DNA of 64,000 nt from Colius striatus (taxonomy: Eukaryota > Chordata > Aves > Coliiformes > Coliidae): contig NC_084790.1 of NCBI RefSeq assembly GCF_028858725.1, positions 6,020,001-6,084,000 of the forward strand, read 5' to 3'. A program made the position numbers and the translations under genes. The number at the start of each line of letters is the position of its first letter. Positions within the stretch are counted from its first letter, which is position 1. Below, one piece after another: positions 9,539 to 22,189 of this stretch. The notes under the pieces were generated by a model. The model was given only the letters and a program-made list of their open reading frames with translations. It did no database searches and had not been told where the DNA came from.

Positions 9539-11708
9539 ATGGCTCAGGAAACCTTTGCCTTCAGCTCCTCAGCCCTACGCTCCCTGCAGCTCCAGCGGGA
9601 GCTGTTGGAGCAGGAGGAGCGCCGGCGAGCCCTGGCTCGGGAGCGGGCCACGCGCCGGTTGCTGCCCGCCAGTCCCCGGCCCCCCCTGCTCCCCTCCCGG
9701 CGGACGCAGTACTGCCGGGACCCTGCTGTCCACAATGCCCTGTACACTGGGGACCTCCTGCGCATCAAGAGCATCTTTAAGGATGAGACCACCACGAACC
9801 TGATCATGGAGACGGTCACCGAGGAGCTGGTGTGGTCACCTGAGCAGGGTAGGGGGGTGGCAAGTGTCCCTTCCTTACTGCAAAACAAGCTGAGGGAAGG
9901 GGGGGCAAGGTCAAGAGCAATGGGGGAGGAGGGCTGGCTGCTCTAATTTGGGGGTTGTGGGAGAGAGAGGACGCCTGGGGGAAGGGAGGAGGGGTCTCTC
10001 GCGGTCTCAACCAGGAGGTGGAGGTGGGCGGATGTCGCGGCTCACAACCAGCCTCCGGGGATTGGAGGTGGAAGGTGTTCGGGCGAGTGGGCCGGCATGG
10101 GGCAGCTCCCTGACATCCCCCCTCCTCCCTTCCCCACTCTCCGCCAGGGCTGTGGGTGCTGAGCCCCCGCCGGCAGCAGACGTCAGCCCTGCGCATCGCG
10201 GCCGGCCGGGGCTACGGGGATTGCGCCCGGCACCTGCTGCTGCGGGGCGCGGACGTGAACGCGGTGGTGGGCGGCCGTGCCCCGCTGCACGACAGCGTGT
10301 CCGCCCCCCGCGCCGACTGCGCCTGCCTGCTCCTGGCCTTCGGCGCCGACCCCGACCTGCCCAGCGCCGACGGCGCGGCCCCGCTGCACCTCTGCACCGC
10401 GCGCGACAGCCTCCGGTGCGCGCGCCGCCGCGGCCCCGGGAAGCCCCGCCCCCCGCCCCCCCGCCCCGGGATCCGCGCCCACCGCCACCCGAGGCCCCGC
10501 CCCCTCGGCAGCCCCTCCCCGGGCAGCCTCATCTGCGTGTGGGGGTCCGCCCCCCAAGCCGAGCCCACCGCCGAGGGCCCGCCCCCTGCCCGACCCTCCG
10601 GGCTCCATCCCGCGGCCCCGCGTTCGGACCCCTGCGTGCAGCACTCCCTGTCCCGCGGGTCCCGGGGGTTGGTCCCGGGGGAGGGGTCCAGTGGGTGGGT
10701 GACAGGGGGTCTCCGAGGCCGGGTCCTCAGCCCCGTCTCACCCACGTCCTCCGGCAGGTGCGCGGAGCTGCTGCTGGCGCACGGGGCGCGGGTGAACCTG
10801 GGGACGCGAGACCGGCAGCTGACGGCGCTGCATGTGGCGGCACGGCACGGGCTGGTGGCCCACGTGGAGCTGTACCTGCAGCACGGTGCCGACGCCACGC
10901 GCCGCAGCCGCCAAGGCGAGACCCCCCTCAACGCCGCTTGTGCCGCGGCCGAGCACCCTGAGGACGCCGAGCGCTACTACCAGGTGGCTGAGCAGCTGCT
11001 GGCAGCGGGGGCCGACCCCAGGGCCGCTGGCCGCAAGGACCACACGCCGCTGCATAACGCCTGCAGCAACGGACAGGCCCGGCTGGCGTGGCTGCTGTTG
11101 CGCCACGGAGCCGATGCCACTGTCCCCAACTGCGCTGGCTACACCCCCATGGACTGTGCTCTCCACGCCGTCGAGGAGTACCAGCACCAGCAACCCGAGG
11201 AAACCATCGCCCTCCTCCTCAACCACGGCGCCGGCCCCGTCCAGCCCAAGGTGGGATATCGGGGCCGGAGGGATGACAGGGGTGCAGTAACGGTGACCCC
11301 TGCCTCGGTGACACGGCTCTGTCAACAGATGCTCAAGTTCTGCTGCCGGCACCCGCCGGCGCTGGAGGTGGTGCTCAATGCCTATGACCGCATTCCCCCC
11401 GCCGACAGCTGGGTGGACGCCGTGCCTCCGGAGCTGTGGGAGGTGAGGGAGTGTAGCGCGCTCTGGCCTGTTCCTCTCCGCAACCCCAGCATGCTCACTC
11501 CTGTGTCTGTCCCCTCCTCCAGGAGCACCGGGATTTCTACGCCTCGGCACTGTGCATGGCGGGTCAGCCGCGCCGGCTGCAGCACCTGGCCCGCTGCGCT
11601 ATCCGACGGCACCTGGCTGCGCGCTGCCACGCCGCTATCCCGAAGCTGGCCCTGCCGCCCCCGCTGCGCCGCTACCTCCAGCTGCCCCTGGAGGGGCTCA
11701 TCTCCTGA
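9539..11708 (+). CDS. ASB16: ASB16, ankyrin repeat and SOCS box protein 16
   Basis: Predicted substrate receptor of a cullin-5 ubiquitin ligase. Exons: 9539-9848, 10148-10415, 10758-11250, 11329-11442, 11523-11708; total 456 aa (human 453), frame kept at each junction. Exon 1 reads MAQETFAFSSSALRSLQLQ, then CRDPAVHNALYTGDLLRIK, both close to human ASB16. Ankyrin repeats span roughly residues 110-350, with typical TPLHxA motifs (TALHVAARHGLVAHVELYL; TPLHNACSNGQARLAWLLL). The SOCS box is in the last exon (PRRLQHLARCAIRRHLA...LPLPxxL-type end). Exon 2 ends in a GTGCGC donor and exon 3 opens with the same GTGCGCG word, so the splice point is fixed by frame and by homology (SL-R-CAELLL against human SLQCAKLLL). 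No break seen. It sits only about 390 bases after the HROB polyadenylation signal. Confidence 0.95.
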
Positions 11709-11860
11709 GGGTGGCCCCCACGGCCCGGGCCCCCCGCATGAGAGTGACAAGCGCGGGCCGGCAGCTCCGTGTTCCCTCGTGGCCTCCCCCTCGCCTGCAT
11801 CCTCATGTCCCGTCCCCCCCAGGCACTTCGATGCGAATAAAAACGCTGACAGAGCTGTGG
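11709..11860 (+). other. ASB16: ASB16 3' UTR with AATAAA signal
   Basis: A short 3' UTR; AATAAA at 11836-11841 follows the stop by about 130 bases. The next promoter island (TMUB2) starts within 100 bases, showing how compact this block is. Confidence 0.75.
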
Positions 11861-11879
11861 AGGCGGCTCCTTCCTGCGG

Positions 11880-12173
11880 GGCCCGGCAGGAGCCGCGGAC
11901 ACCGCACGGGGCGGGGGGTGGGGGGCACGGCCTGTGCCGGGGGGAGGGGCCGCGGTGACCCCGCCCCGTTATGCCCCGCCCCCCCGGCCCCGCCCCGATT
12001 CCGCGCGCACGCGTGGGGGCGTGTCTCGCGCGTTCCCGCCCCTGCGCTCCCGGCGCGCGCTGGGACACGCCCAGGGGGCGGGGCTTAGTGACGCGCCGCG
12101 CGGGCCGCGGCTCTCACCGCCCCCCCCGCGCGGCGGCGCCGTGACGTGGCGCTTCCGGCGGCGGCGGGACGCG
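11880..12173 (+). promoter_or_regulatory. TMUB2: TMUB2 CpG-island promoter and noncoding exon 1
   Basis: A CpG-dense stretch with GGGGCGGGGC boxes, GTGACGTGG (half CRE) at 12141-12149 and an ETS core CTTCCGG at about 12151. A strong donor GTGAGT follows 12173, marking the end of a likely noncoding first exon. A second noncoding exon 12550-12614 is possible: it has a TACTTCCAG acceptor and a perfect GTAAGT donor. Transcript ends are inferred. Confidence 0.6.
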
Positions 12174-12778
12174 GTGAGTGCGGACGGGCCCCCCCCAGCC
12201 GCCCCGCTCCGGGCCCGGCAGCCACGCACCCGGCGCCTTCTTTCCCTGGGCCGCCCCGAGTTAGCTCCCAGCGCCGTCCTGCCGCCGCTCGGCCCGCCGC
12301 CCGCCCTCTGACGGGCTGAACTCGCGCGGCTGTGCCGCTTGCCCGCCGGCGCCGGGCCGGGGGCCGCAGCAGAAGGCCCGGAAGGCTTTAAGCGCTTAAA
12401 CCTCCCTGGCAGGCGCGGGGCGGGTGCTCGGGAGTGGCGTCACCCTGTCCGGCCACCGAGGGAGCCCACCGGCACCCTCCGCGACAGGGTCAGGCGAGCG
12501 CTCGGCCGCTTCCCGGCCGGGCTGGTTCCAGCTCGGGCTGTACTTCCAGGTGCCGTGTCGGGAGCGCCAGCGCCGCCCTCCTGCGAGCAGGCGCCGGGTC
12601 GGTGCTGCTGAGCCGTAAGTTTTGCCTCCTGGAAGAAGAAGCCCTGCCGTCGCAGAGGGGCTGCCGCCTTCCCTCCCCGCACCGGCGGGGAGGCACGGGG
12701 TCTTCCCGGGAGAGCTGAGCCAGAGAGCTAGCTGCCGGGCTGGAGGAGGAGTCCCGGCTCCTCCAGACTGCTTCAGAG

Positions 12779-14063
<1,285 letters not shown>

Positions 14064-14370
14064 GGACTGGCCCAGGAGGGGCCCCGAGCCTGCCATCCCC
14101 CAGGGACCAGCAGTGCTCAGGTGGTGCTTTCTCCACTGTGGCGTGTGCAGCTGGTGCAGCAGGGAGCTTGGCCCATCCTTCCCAGTCTTGGTGCCAGACT
14201 TTGCCCCCCCACACCAGAAGGATCTGTGCTCCCCCCAGACACTGTCCTCCTCACCCCACAGCTCAAGGGAAAAGATCTCAGCCTGAGTGGACATGCTGAA
14301 GGTACCCAGGGCCCCGCAGTGGGCCGCTGCTTCCTCCCACAGACTTAAATAAAAGGTGTAACATGAGCCC
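14064..14370 (+). other. TMUB2: TMUB2 3' UTR with AATAAA signal
   Basis: AATAAA at 14348-14353, about 285 bases after the stop. The convergent ATXN7L3 transcript ends about 220 bases further on, so the two 3' ends nearly meet. Confidence 0.75.
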
Positions 14371-14594
14371 AAGTGTTCACCTTCCTGCTCCAGGAAACTG
14401 GGGCTGGCTCACCCCACCCCACACACTGCCCTCCCCTTGCTTCTGGGAAGCATTCATTCAAAAACAGGCAGCCCCAAGAGTCTGGTAAGCTGGGTGCAGC
14501 TGGGCTGGGGGAGGATGTGATGGCCTCGCTCCATTACACACAGGCAATCCAGTGAGGTTCTGGTGCTGCACAGCAGCCACACACCAGGGATACC

Positions 14595-16476
14595 AAGTCA
14601 AGATGCAGTTTTATTTACAGGGGCAGCCACAACCCACTGCTGGGACACACAGACCTGCCCTGGGCTCAGGGCCCTGGGTGGGATGGAGCACGTGTGCAAA
14701 CAGACAAGGCTGGAGCCCAGGAGGGCCCTGGGCACCTATGAGCCTGGCCAGGGGGGCGAGGATATGGACTGGGGGTCCCCAACCCCTTTATGGCCCTTGA
14801 ACCCCAAATTGCAGCACCTCTCCTGCAATGGGAAGGGTTCAGGCTGTCCCAGGCGGTGGGAGAGGGCCCAGGGTGGTTGTCCTGTTTCTGGGTGGCCAGA
14901 TGCTCCTCCTCAGGCCCCAGGGCACACGGAGGCCAGCTCGGCGTGCTCCAGTGGCCAGGCCCAGCCCCAAAGCCATGCCGGGAGCTACTGCCAACTGCAG
15001 TGGAGAGGGAGCGTGAGGATCCCCAGGCAGTAGGGCCCAACCCCAGCAGCTTGGGGTGCCCAGGGCTCTGCCACAGCACTAGCTTTTAGCAGCAGTTTTA
15101 AAACAATAGTGAATCCAGAGTACAGAGCACCATAATTTGCAAGACCCCCTGAAAGGAGAAGCCCCCCACCCCCCACCCCAGCACGGGGGAGTAGAACAGA
15201 AGCAGCCTCCCCCCAGCGACATACAGCCAAACTCAGGGTGTCAGACAGCCATTGGGGGTGGGGGGAACAAGAGTGGGGACTGAGCTAACTCTGTCCCCAA
15301 CACTGCCCCTGTGCTGAACACAACTGGAGAGGGGTAGGACTGGGCTGGGGGGGGTGTGGATCCACGGAGAGGGACCTGTCTTCCCCCACTGCACAGTGGA
15401 GTGCTGCACTCCCCCGCCCCGCTCCATGGGGGCAGAAACACTGAAAGGACTTCCCTCCCATCCCTAACTGCAGCAGGAGGTCCCCAGACACATGAGGACT
15501 GGGACACTGAGCTGCCCTGGGGCCATCAGCCTGGGGGTGAGGCCAGTGCCAGGGCAGGGCAGACACCACAGAGGACACCACACTCTGCCTCCAGTCCAGG
15601 CTGTGGGCCCCGGGTTTGCTCTGAGGCTCAGGGGCAGTCCCTGGCAGGCCAAGGTCCACCCCTCTGTACACAGAGGCCAGTTCAGAGCTGGAAAGGTCAC
15701 GGCAGCTTCTCCCATCCCGAGCTGCCCCAGCTGTCCCCCCACAAACAGCCCCAAACACAAAGGATGCAGCATGCAGTACACCCCTGCCCAGGACTCCCCC
15801 GAGCTTGGGCAAGCCCTGTACAGGCCATGCTGGGCCACAAACACCCTCCCCAGCAGATGAATCCAGCTGCTTATGGCAGAGTTGGGGGTGTGCAGTTTCC
15901 ATCTGTCTCCTTCAAGCATGAAAAGCCCCTTCCAGCACACTACCCCCTGATTCTGATCCAGCCCAACCCATGCGTGCTGGCCCGCAGCAGGGAGGGGGGA
16001 GCAGCCCCAGGCTGGGAGCTGCCCCCAAACCCCCGAGGCAGGAGGGATCTGCACTCCCATCACCCGTGTGCCACTCCCCACCCCCCTGGGGTAAGGGTCC
16101 TCTGGAGGAACGAGCCAGGGAAGGTGCACAGCGGGTTTCTGGGTGGGTGGTGAGGAGGGAAGGGGGGAGGGGTTGTGCCCCCATCTCAGAGCAAGACAAC
16201 CCCCCGATGAGAGCCCCCACATACAAGAACTATGACACAGAATAAATAGAGGCACCGGGGTGGGGGAAAAAGGGCATGACTGAGGGCTCCCAAATCCACC
16301 CCCACTGCCACTCCACCCCCCAACCCCTGTGGCAATGGCCAGGTCCTCCATCCTCTGCCCCAGGCACCCACTTTGTGTCCAAACGGCAGGGCTGCCCCAG
16401 TTGGGGGGGAAGGGCTGCTCCAGCCTGTGTCCATCTGTCTGTCCATCTTCCCCCTCCTCCATCAGCTCTGCTGTGC
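14595..16476 (-). other. ATXN7L3: ATXN7L3 3' UTR
   Basis: Runs from the ATXN7L3 stop down to a minus-strand AATAAA (plus-strand TTTATT at 14610-14615). No exon of another gene is visible. Several long minus-strand open frames are composition artefacts. The 1.9-kb length is inferred from the first good signal beyond the stop. Confidence 0.65.
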
Positions 16477-19400
16477 TCAGTTGATGTCATCATAGATGCT
16501 GGGGGTGTGGGGTGCAGGGGGTTTGGGCTTCTTCTTCTTGCTGGAACCCAGCCCTGAGGTCCCACTCACCAGCCCCAGGTGGGGCTTCTTCTTCTTGGTC
16601 TTGCGGGACTCAGAGTTGTTTGTACCTGGAGGGGAGAGAAAGGAGGAGATGGGGGCATGGGGGAGGAGATGGGGGCATGGGGGAGGAGATGGGGGCATGG
16701 GGGAGGAGATGGGGGCATGGGGGAGGAGATGGGGGCATGGGGGAGGAGATGGGGGCATGGGGGAGGAGATGGGGGCATGGGGGAGGAGATGGGGGCATGG
16801 GGGAGGAGATGGGGGCATCAGGAACCCCCACAAAACAGAGAGGATCCCCCTGTCACCAATTTATATCTGGGAAAGCATCCCCAAAACATTCCCTCCACCT
16901 CAGGAAGGTGGGTAACAAGATGTCCCAGTAGAAGCTCCAGGGACGCTTCAGGCTGGCTTTGGGTAGCTGTGGTCAGTCTGTGTCCCCTCTTGGGCTGGGG
17001 GGACATCAGGAGGGCCCAGTTTTGGCCCCGCAGAGGGGTCTATGTTGCAGGATTTGTTCCCTCTGCCCCTAAACACTCACTGGCTTTCGAGGAGGCCGAG
17101 TCGGAGGGTGAGATGTCGGAGGAGCCGTCCCACTGCAGCCGGCTCATGAGGGCCTGGCTCTCAGCCACTTCGAAGCTGTCGTTCTCCACGGTGCCCTCTG
17201 CCTCGGGCAGGGACCTGGGCAAAGGCATTAGGGGGGTCCCCAGCCCCTGTGACGGGGCAGGATGGAGCCCATGGTGCTGCATTCCTCAATGTCAGAGGCT
17301 GCCAGGGGTTCCATCCATCTCCCCAGGACCCTCCCACATTGCACATCCCAATCCCGGCCCTCCGAGCCTCCCTGGAGACATCCCTGTACCCACCCCCACC
17401 TGACCACTCCATGCAACCCCCCCAGCCCCCGTTCTCGGGGGGCAGAGCCCGGTTTGCCCCCACCCCGTGCCGGGTGTGTGGCGGCGGGTGCTGACTCACG
17501 CGGAGGGCCCCAGGAGGTACACGCGCACCGACCGCCGCTGCTCGTCCGTGTGCTGCGGGCACCGCAGGGACCTGCCAGCAAGACACCGCGCACTCAGGCC
17601 TCTGGCTGCCCCCTCCGCAGCTCCCACAGGGATCCAGGCATCTTGGGGACCCCTCTGCCCCTCCCAAAGCCCCCCAGCTTCCTGCTCTGTGCAGGGTAAG
17701 ACCAGGATTCCCTCACCTGGTGCACATCTTCTTGGTGTGCTCGGAGATGACCCCACATTGCTGGGGAGAGAAGGGATGGGTGAGGGGGTGGGCGAGCAGC
17801 CATGTGACCACCAGCCTGCAGCGTGGTCCCGTGACTCCCAACTCTCCAGGTGCTGTCCTGTCCCCCCAGACAGAGCAGCCGCCCCCTCGCAGGCCAGCAT
17901 GTCCCCCAGGACTGGGACTTCATGCCCCATGGGGGTGCAGAGCTTGTCCCGGGGTAGAGGCACCTCCCTGCCACAGGGTTCAGATCACACGTCTCCTCAT
18001 TCCCTGCCGGGTCAGAGCCAAGCCAGGAGAGACCCTGGGAGCGCCAGTGCCCGTGTGCCCCATCTGCCCAGGTCAGGGCGGCGCTGTACCCGCCGCTGCG
18101 CCCCCAGCCCTGCGGCCACAGCCACGCACCGTGGTGAGCAGCGTCCGCAGCTCCTCGGGGCCCAGCGTTTCGTAGCTGATCCCTGCTGAGTTGCTGTACT
18201 GTGGGGGGCAGAGAGCCGGGTCGGGGCTGGTGGGGGGCAGGGGACACCTGGGCGGGTGGGGGACAGAGCCCAGGCCCCCCAGCCCCATCCCACACCGGGC
18301 TCACCTTGAAGGGGTCTGGGTTCCCGCTGATATCGCCTGGAAGACAAGAGGCATAAGGAGGACCCCTGCCCGTGGCCTGGCCCCCGTGTGACGCCCGGGG
18401 CCACCAGCCCCCCCACCCCCCCCACTCACCATTTTTGTGTTTCAGGGACTTGGACCTGCGGGGCGAGTTGGGGTTCTGCAAGGAGACCGGGGCTGCTGGG
18501 AGGTGCAAGGTGCCCCCCCATGTCCCCCACACCGCCTCCGCCCCAGGTCCACCCCCTAGCAGCCCCTCACACCCTGCCAACCCCTCACCTTGTCGGATTT
18601 CCTCTTCTTTGCTAGAGAGAGAGACAGAAGAGGGACAAGTTTTACCTTTTGTGGTGGATTTAGCCCCAGCCGCTGCAGCAGTTGCTGCCAGCCCCGCCTC
18701 CGCTCTGCTGCTGGGAGACACCCTGCCCAGGCATGGGCTGGGGCAGTCGGGCACCCCAGGACTCGGTTGTTCCCACCCTGCCACCCCCTGCACACACGCC
18801 TAGGACTGTGTTTGAGGGCCATGGGGCAGCCAGGATGTGTCCCTGACATAGGGGCTGGGGGCCTGTGGCACCCTGTGTCCGCCTACCTTTCTTCTCAGAG
18901 CCATAGGACCAGTCATTGTCATTGATGTCATCATTGTCCTCCTGGTCGCTCTCTGACTTGTTCATGTTGTTGCTGCTCGCGATCCTGTACAGGGAGAGGA
19001 GGAAGGTCAGGGACCCATGGCTGGGACCCATCATGCACCCTCCCTGGCACCCCTGGGCTTGTGCCATGCCCCACCAGCAATGCCGTGCCCACTTCAGATC
19101 CAAGGCAGGGGTTCCCAGCAGCCACCAAAGGAATTGGGGACAGAGGAGACAGGATTCCCAGGTCATTTTTTCCAGAAATGAATCACAGGGCTGGGGCAAG
19201 AGGAGCTGGAGGTGGGACTCCAGGGCTGGGGCACATGGATACACCCCCCACAATGAAAAAGGAGTGAGGAGAGGCCAGATGTCCAGTTTCCATCCCAGGC
19301 TCATCAGCACTGAGATGGGGTTGCCCAAATCCTCCACACCCAGCAATGAGAAGAGACACAGCCCCACAGCCTCAGTCCTTCCTCGTGCCCCCGTTTCCCC

Positions 19401-21521
19401 GTGCAGGGTGGACTGCAGGAGCCTCCAGCCCCGCGCTTTGGGGGCGAGGGGGGCTGTGCCCACCTCCTGTTGGCGATGCGGCTGCTGTTGCGGCCCATGC
19501 CCAGGCACTTCTCCAGGTGGGGGGCGAAGCGGGAGGCGGCGATGCTGCGGCTGCAGTTGGGGCACACGCACTCCTTGTTCTTCCACTGGTTATACACCTG
19601 CCCGAAGATGTCCACGCCAGGCTGGTCCACGATCTCTGCGGGAGGCAAAATGCATCAGACCCCCCACCCCAAGACCTCCCTCTGATGCTGACCATGCCCC
19701 TCAGCTCTGGTGCTTTGCTGGGGGCTGGGGTGGTGGTGGTGAGGGGGTCCCTTGGGCTGCCAGTCCCCTCCCACATCTTGGGGGGACCTGAAACCAGTGA
19801 CAGGGCAGCCAGGGGAGATCTACCTTCCCACTCTCTACCCAGCCATGCTTCTCCAGTGCAGAGCATCACACCCCAAGGAAACACTTGTGGAGTTCTTTAC
19901 CCCAGGGCTTTACAAAATGGCACCTATGAGATGGGACAGCAGCACTGGCAGTGCCAGGGGGATGCCTGGGCCACCGTGTGTTTCACCCTCCTCATCATGG
20001 CTTGTGCCCAAATCAATAGAGGCAGGGACAAGCAGTGGGTGTCCCCCCACCCACAGCCTCCCAGTAGCACAGGGAACAGGATGCTCACTGTGTCCCCCTG
20101 TAGTGGTTTTTGACTGGACCAGGTTTTTTAGCAGCAGGGGAGCTACAGGGGTGGCTTCTTTTAACAAAGAGTTGCCAGAAGCTTCCCCTGTAGCTTCACA
20201 GGGTTAGGGTCAGTCAGTTCTAAGCTGGACCTGCACCTGACCCAGGCCTGGCCAATTAGTGATGGAGGTTATGCCTCTGTAGATAACAGATTGGAGAAGC
20301 TGCTGCACAGTTGCAAAACTGCAGCAGCAACAGAGAGGGAGAATGTGAAAACATCTCTGCAGACACCAAGGTCAGTGGAGAAGGAGGGGGAGGAGGGTGC
20401 TTAGGCCCTGGAAAGGCTCCCCTGTGATACATGGTGAGGACCATGGTGAAGCAGGTTGTCCCCTGCAGCCCATGGAGGCCACTGGGGAGCAGAGACAAAC
20501 CGGCAGCCCGTGGAGGAGCCCACGCCAGAGCGAGTGGATGCCTGAAGGAGGCTGTGACTCCATGGGAAGCTCATCCTGGAGCAAGCTCCTGTCAGAACCT
20601 GGGAGTCCGTGGGGGAGGAGCCCATGCCAGAGCAGGTTTGCTGTCAGGACTTGTGACCCTGTGAGGGACTCAGGCTGGAGCAGTCTGTCCCTGAAGGACT
20701 GTTCTCCTGGTGGGTGACCCACGCTGGGGCAGGGTGTGAGCAGCTACCCCAGTGGCAGGCCCCATGCTGGAGCAGTTCATGAGGAGCTGCAGCCCATGGG
20801 AAGGGCCCATGTTGGAGAAGTTGGTGAGGGACTGTCTCCCATGGGAAGGACGCAACAGTGTAGCAGTGGGGAGTGTGAGGAGGCCTCCCCCTGAGAAGCA
20901 GCAGCAGCAAAGTCCATCTGTAATGAACTGACCATAACCCCCATCCACTGCGCTGCTGGGGGGGAGGAAAGGGAGTCCCAGGAAGAGGAGGGGTGGGGAG
21001 AGGTGTTTTTAAGATGGTTTTATTTCTTACCTCCCTGCTCTTATTGTTTCTTTACTAAATCAAACCTTTTTCTTCCTAAGTCTGTTTTGCCCGTGATGCC
21101 AACCGACGAGTGATCTCTCCATCCTTATCTCAACTCACAAGCCATTTGTTACATTTCTCTCTCTCTCTCCTGTCCAGTTTAGGAGAGGGAGTGATTTTAT
21201 GACTTGGTGGACAATGGGCTAAACCACCACACCCCCTATCCCACTCACCAAAGTCCTTCATGCTGTCAGGGTCTGTGTCATCCAGGAAGAAGTAGCCACA
21301 CTTGACTGCCCGGTGGACTTCAAAGCAGAGGCCCAGACAGGCATCTTCCACCAGGTCCGTGTAGATCTCATGTGCAATGGCCTAGGGGAAGGGAGGGGCG
21401 AAAGGAGAGATGAGGAGGGAGGTGGGGGCCAGGGGAGAGGGCAGCCAGTCAGCCCCTGGGCACTGCTCACCTCCAGTTTGCTGTTATCCAGGCCAGACAA
21501 AGACATTTCCTCCATTTTCAT
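16477..21521 (-). CDS. ATXN7L3: ATXN7L3, SAGA deubiquitinase-module subunit (Sgf11 homologue)
   Basis: Needed for USP22 to deubiquitinate histone H2B in SAGA. Twelve coding exons, in transcript order: 21521-21471, 21381-21249, 19635-19464, 18984-18887, 18611-18589, 18475-18430, 18336-18305, 18198-18130, 17760-17717, 17571-17500, 17214-17081, 16625-16477. Frame holds throughout: 340 aa (human 347). Start [17 protein letters not shown] is almost identical to human. Sgf11 zinc finger: [20 protein letters not shown] with C-x2-C ... H-x3-C. Lysine-rich AKKRKSDK comes from a 23-base exon. The SCA7 domain spans [20 protein letters not shown]. The end [13 protein letters not shown] is conserved. The exon 3 donor is read as AACAGGAG/GTGGGC because that restores NRRIA of human. 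The segment before [10 protein letters not shown] is shorter than one human isoform. Confidence 0.96.
16642..16818. repeat. 20-bp minisatellite, about 9 copies, in last ATXN7L3 intron
   Basis: A near-perfect array of GGGAGGAGATGGGGGCATGG, starting 17 bases from the acceptor of the last ATXN7L3 exon. Copies are virtually identical. The unit is not a multiple of three, and it generates open frames in several phases that are not genes. Seen directly. Confidence 0.97.
20099..21231 (+). mobile_element. Endogenous retrovirus long terminal repeat (solo LTR), songbird type
   Basis: An old virus copy reduced to one LTR of about 1.13 kb in the second ATXN7L3 intron. It begins TGTAGTGGTTT and ends AAACCACCACA, a good terminal inverted repeat with the TG...CA ends of retroviral LTRs. 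It is flanked by a 5-base CCCCC duplication (20094-20098 and 21232-21236). The body holds diverged internal repeats of the type 'CCCATGCTGGAGCAG ... GCAGCCCATGGGAAGG' that I know from songbird LTRs. No internal retroviral genes are present next to it. Family placement beyond avian ERV is uncertain; a 5-base duplication would suit ERVL-like or ERV1-like elements. Age is probably moderate, since ends and flanks are still readable. Confidence 0.8.
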
Positions 21522-22189
21522 TTGCAACTGCTCCCAGAGAAGTCACGCCGAATGCTCATAGCACAGGACACACGGGGAGGGGGGTTTGCTGTGGGTGGGT
21601 GGAGGGGAGGCAGGGCACACGCTGGCATCTCACCCCTGGCCAGCAGATACCCCCCACCCAGCCAAAAACCCCACCTTGTGCACTGGGCAGGCCCCAAGAC
21701 CTCTGGGGGGCCTCCAAGTCCCAAGAGGCAGAGTCTTGGGTTAAAGCCCCCAGGAATTTGGGGGAGGGATGGGCATGGAAGTCTGCCAGCCTGGCACCAA
21801 CTTCCCTGGGGGACAGATCAAGAGGGAACAGGGAAGGGTCGTGCGTTTGGATCGGCTCCCTGGTCGCCCCTGTGCCAACCTGGGACATGAATAAACATCA
21901 ACAAAGCCTCAGGTCCCCCAGGTGCACCCTCTCACTCCCAGCACTGCCTCCAGATTGCAGGTGGGCTCAGGGGTGTCCCTCAAAGCCACCCCCCGCAGAG
22001 GGACACTGGGTTTTGCTGCATCACCCTCCCTTGAAGCTGATGGAGGAGTAGAGGGAGGGGACAGGGCAGGGACAACCGTGCCGTCCCCCACCTCGCAGAA
22101 AGAGCCCCCGGCCTCCCCTCTCCAACGGCAGGTCTAACCGGGGGGGGGGTCCCAAACTCACTCCACGACACCCCCGCCAGCACCGCGCT

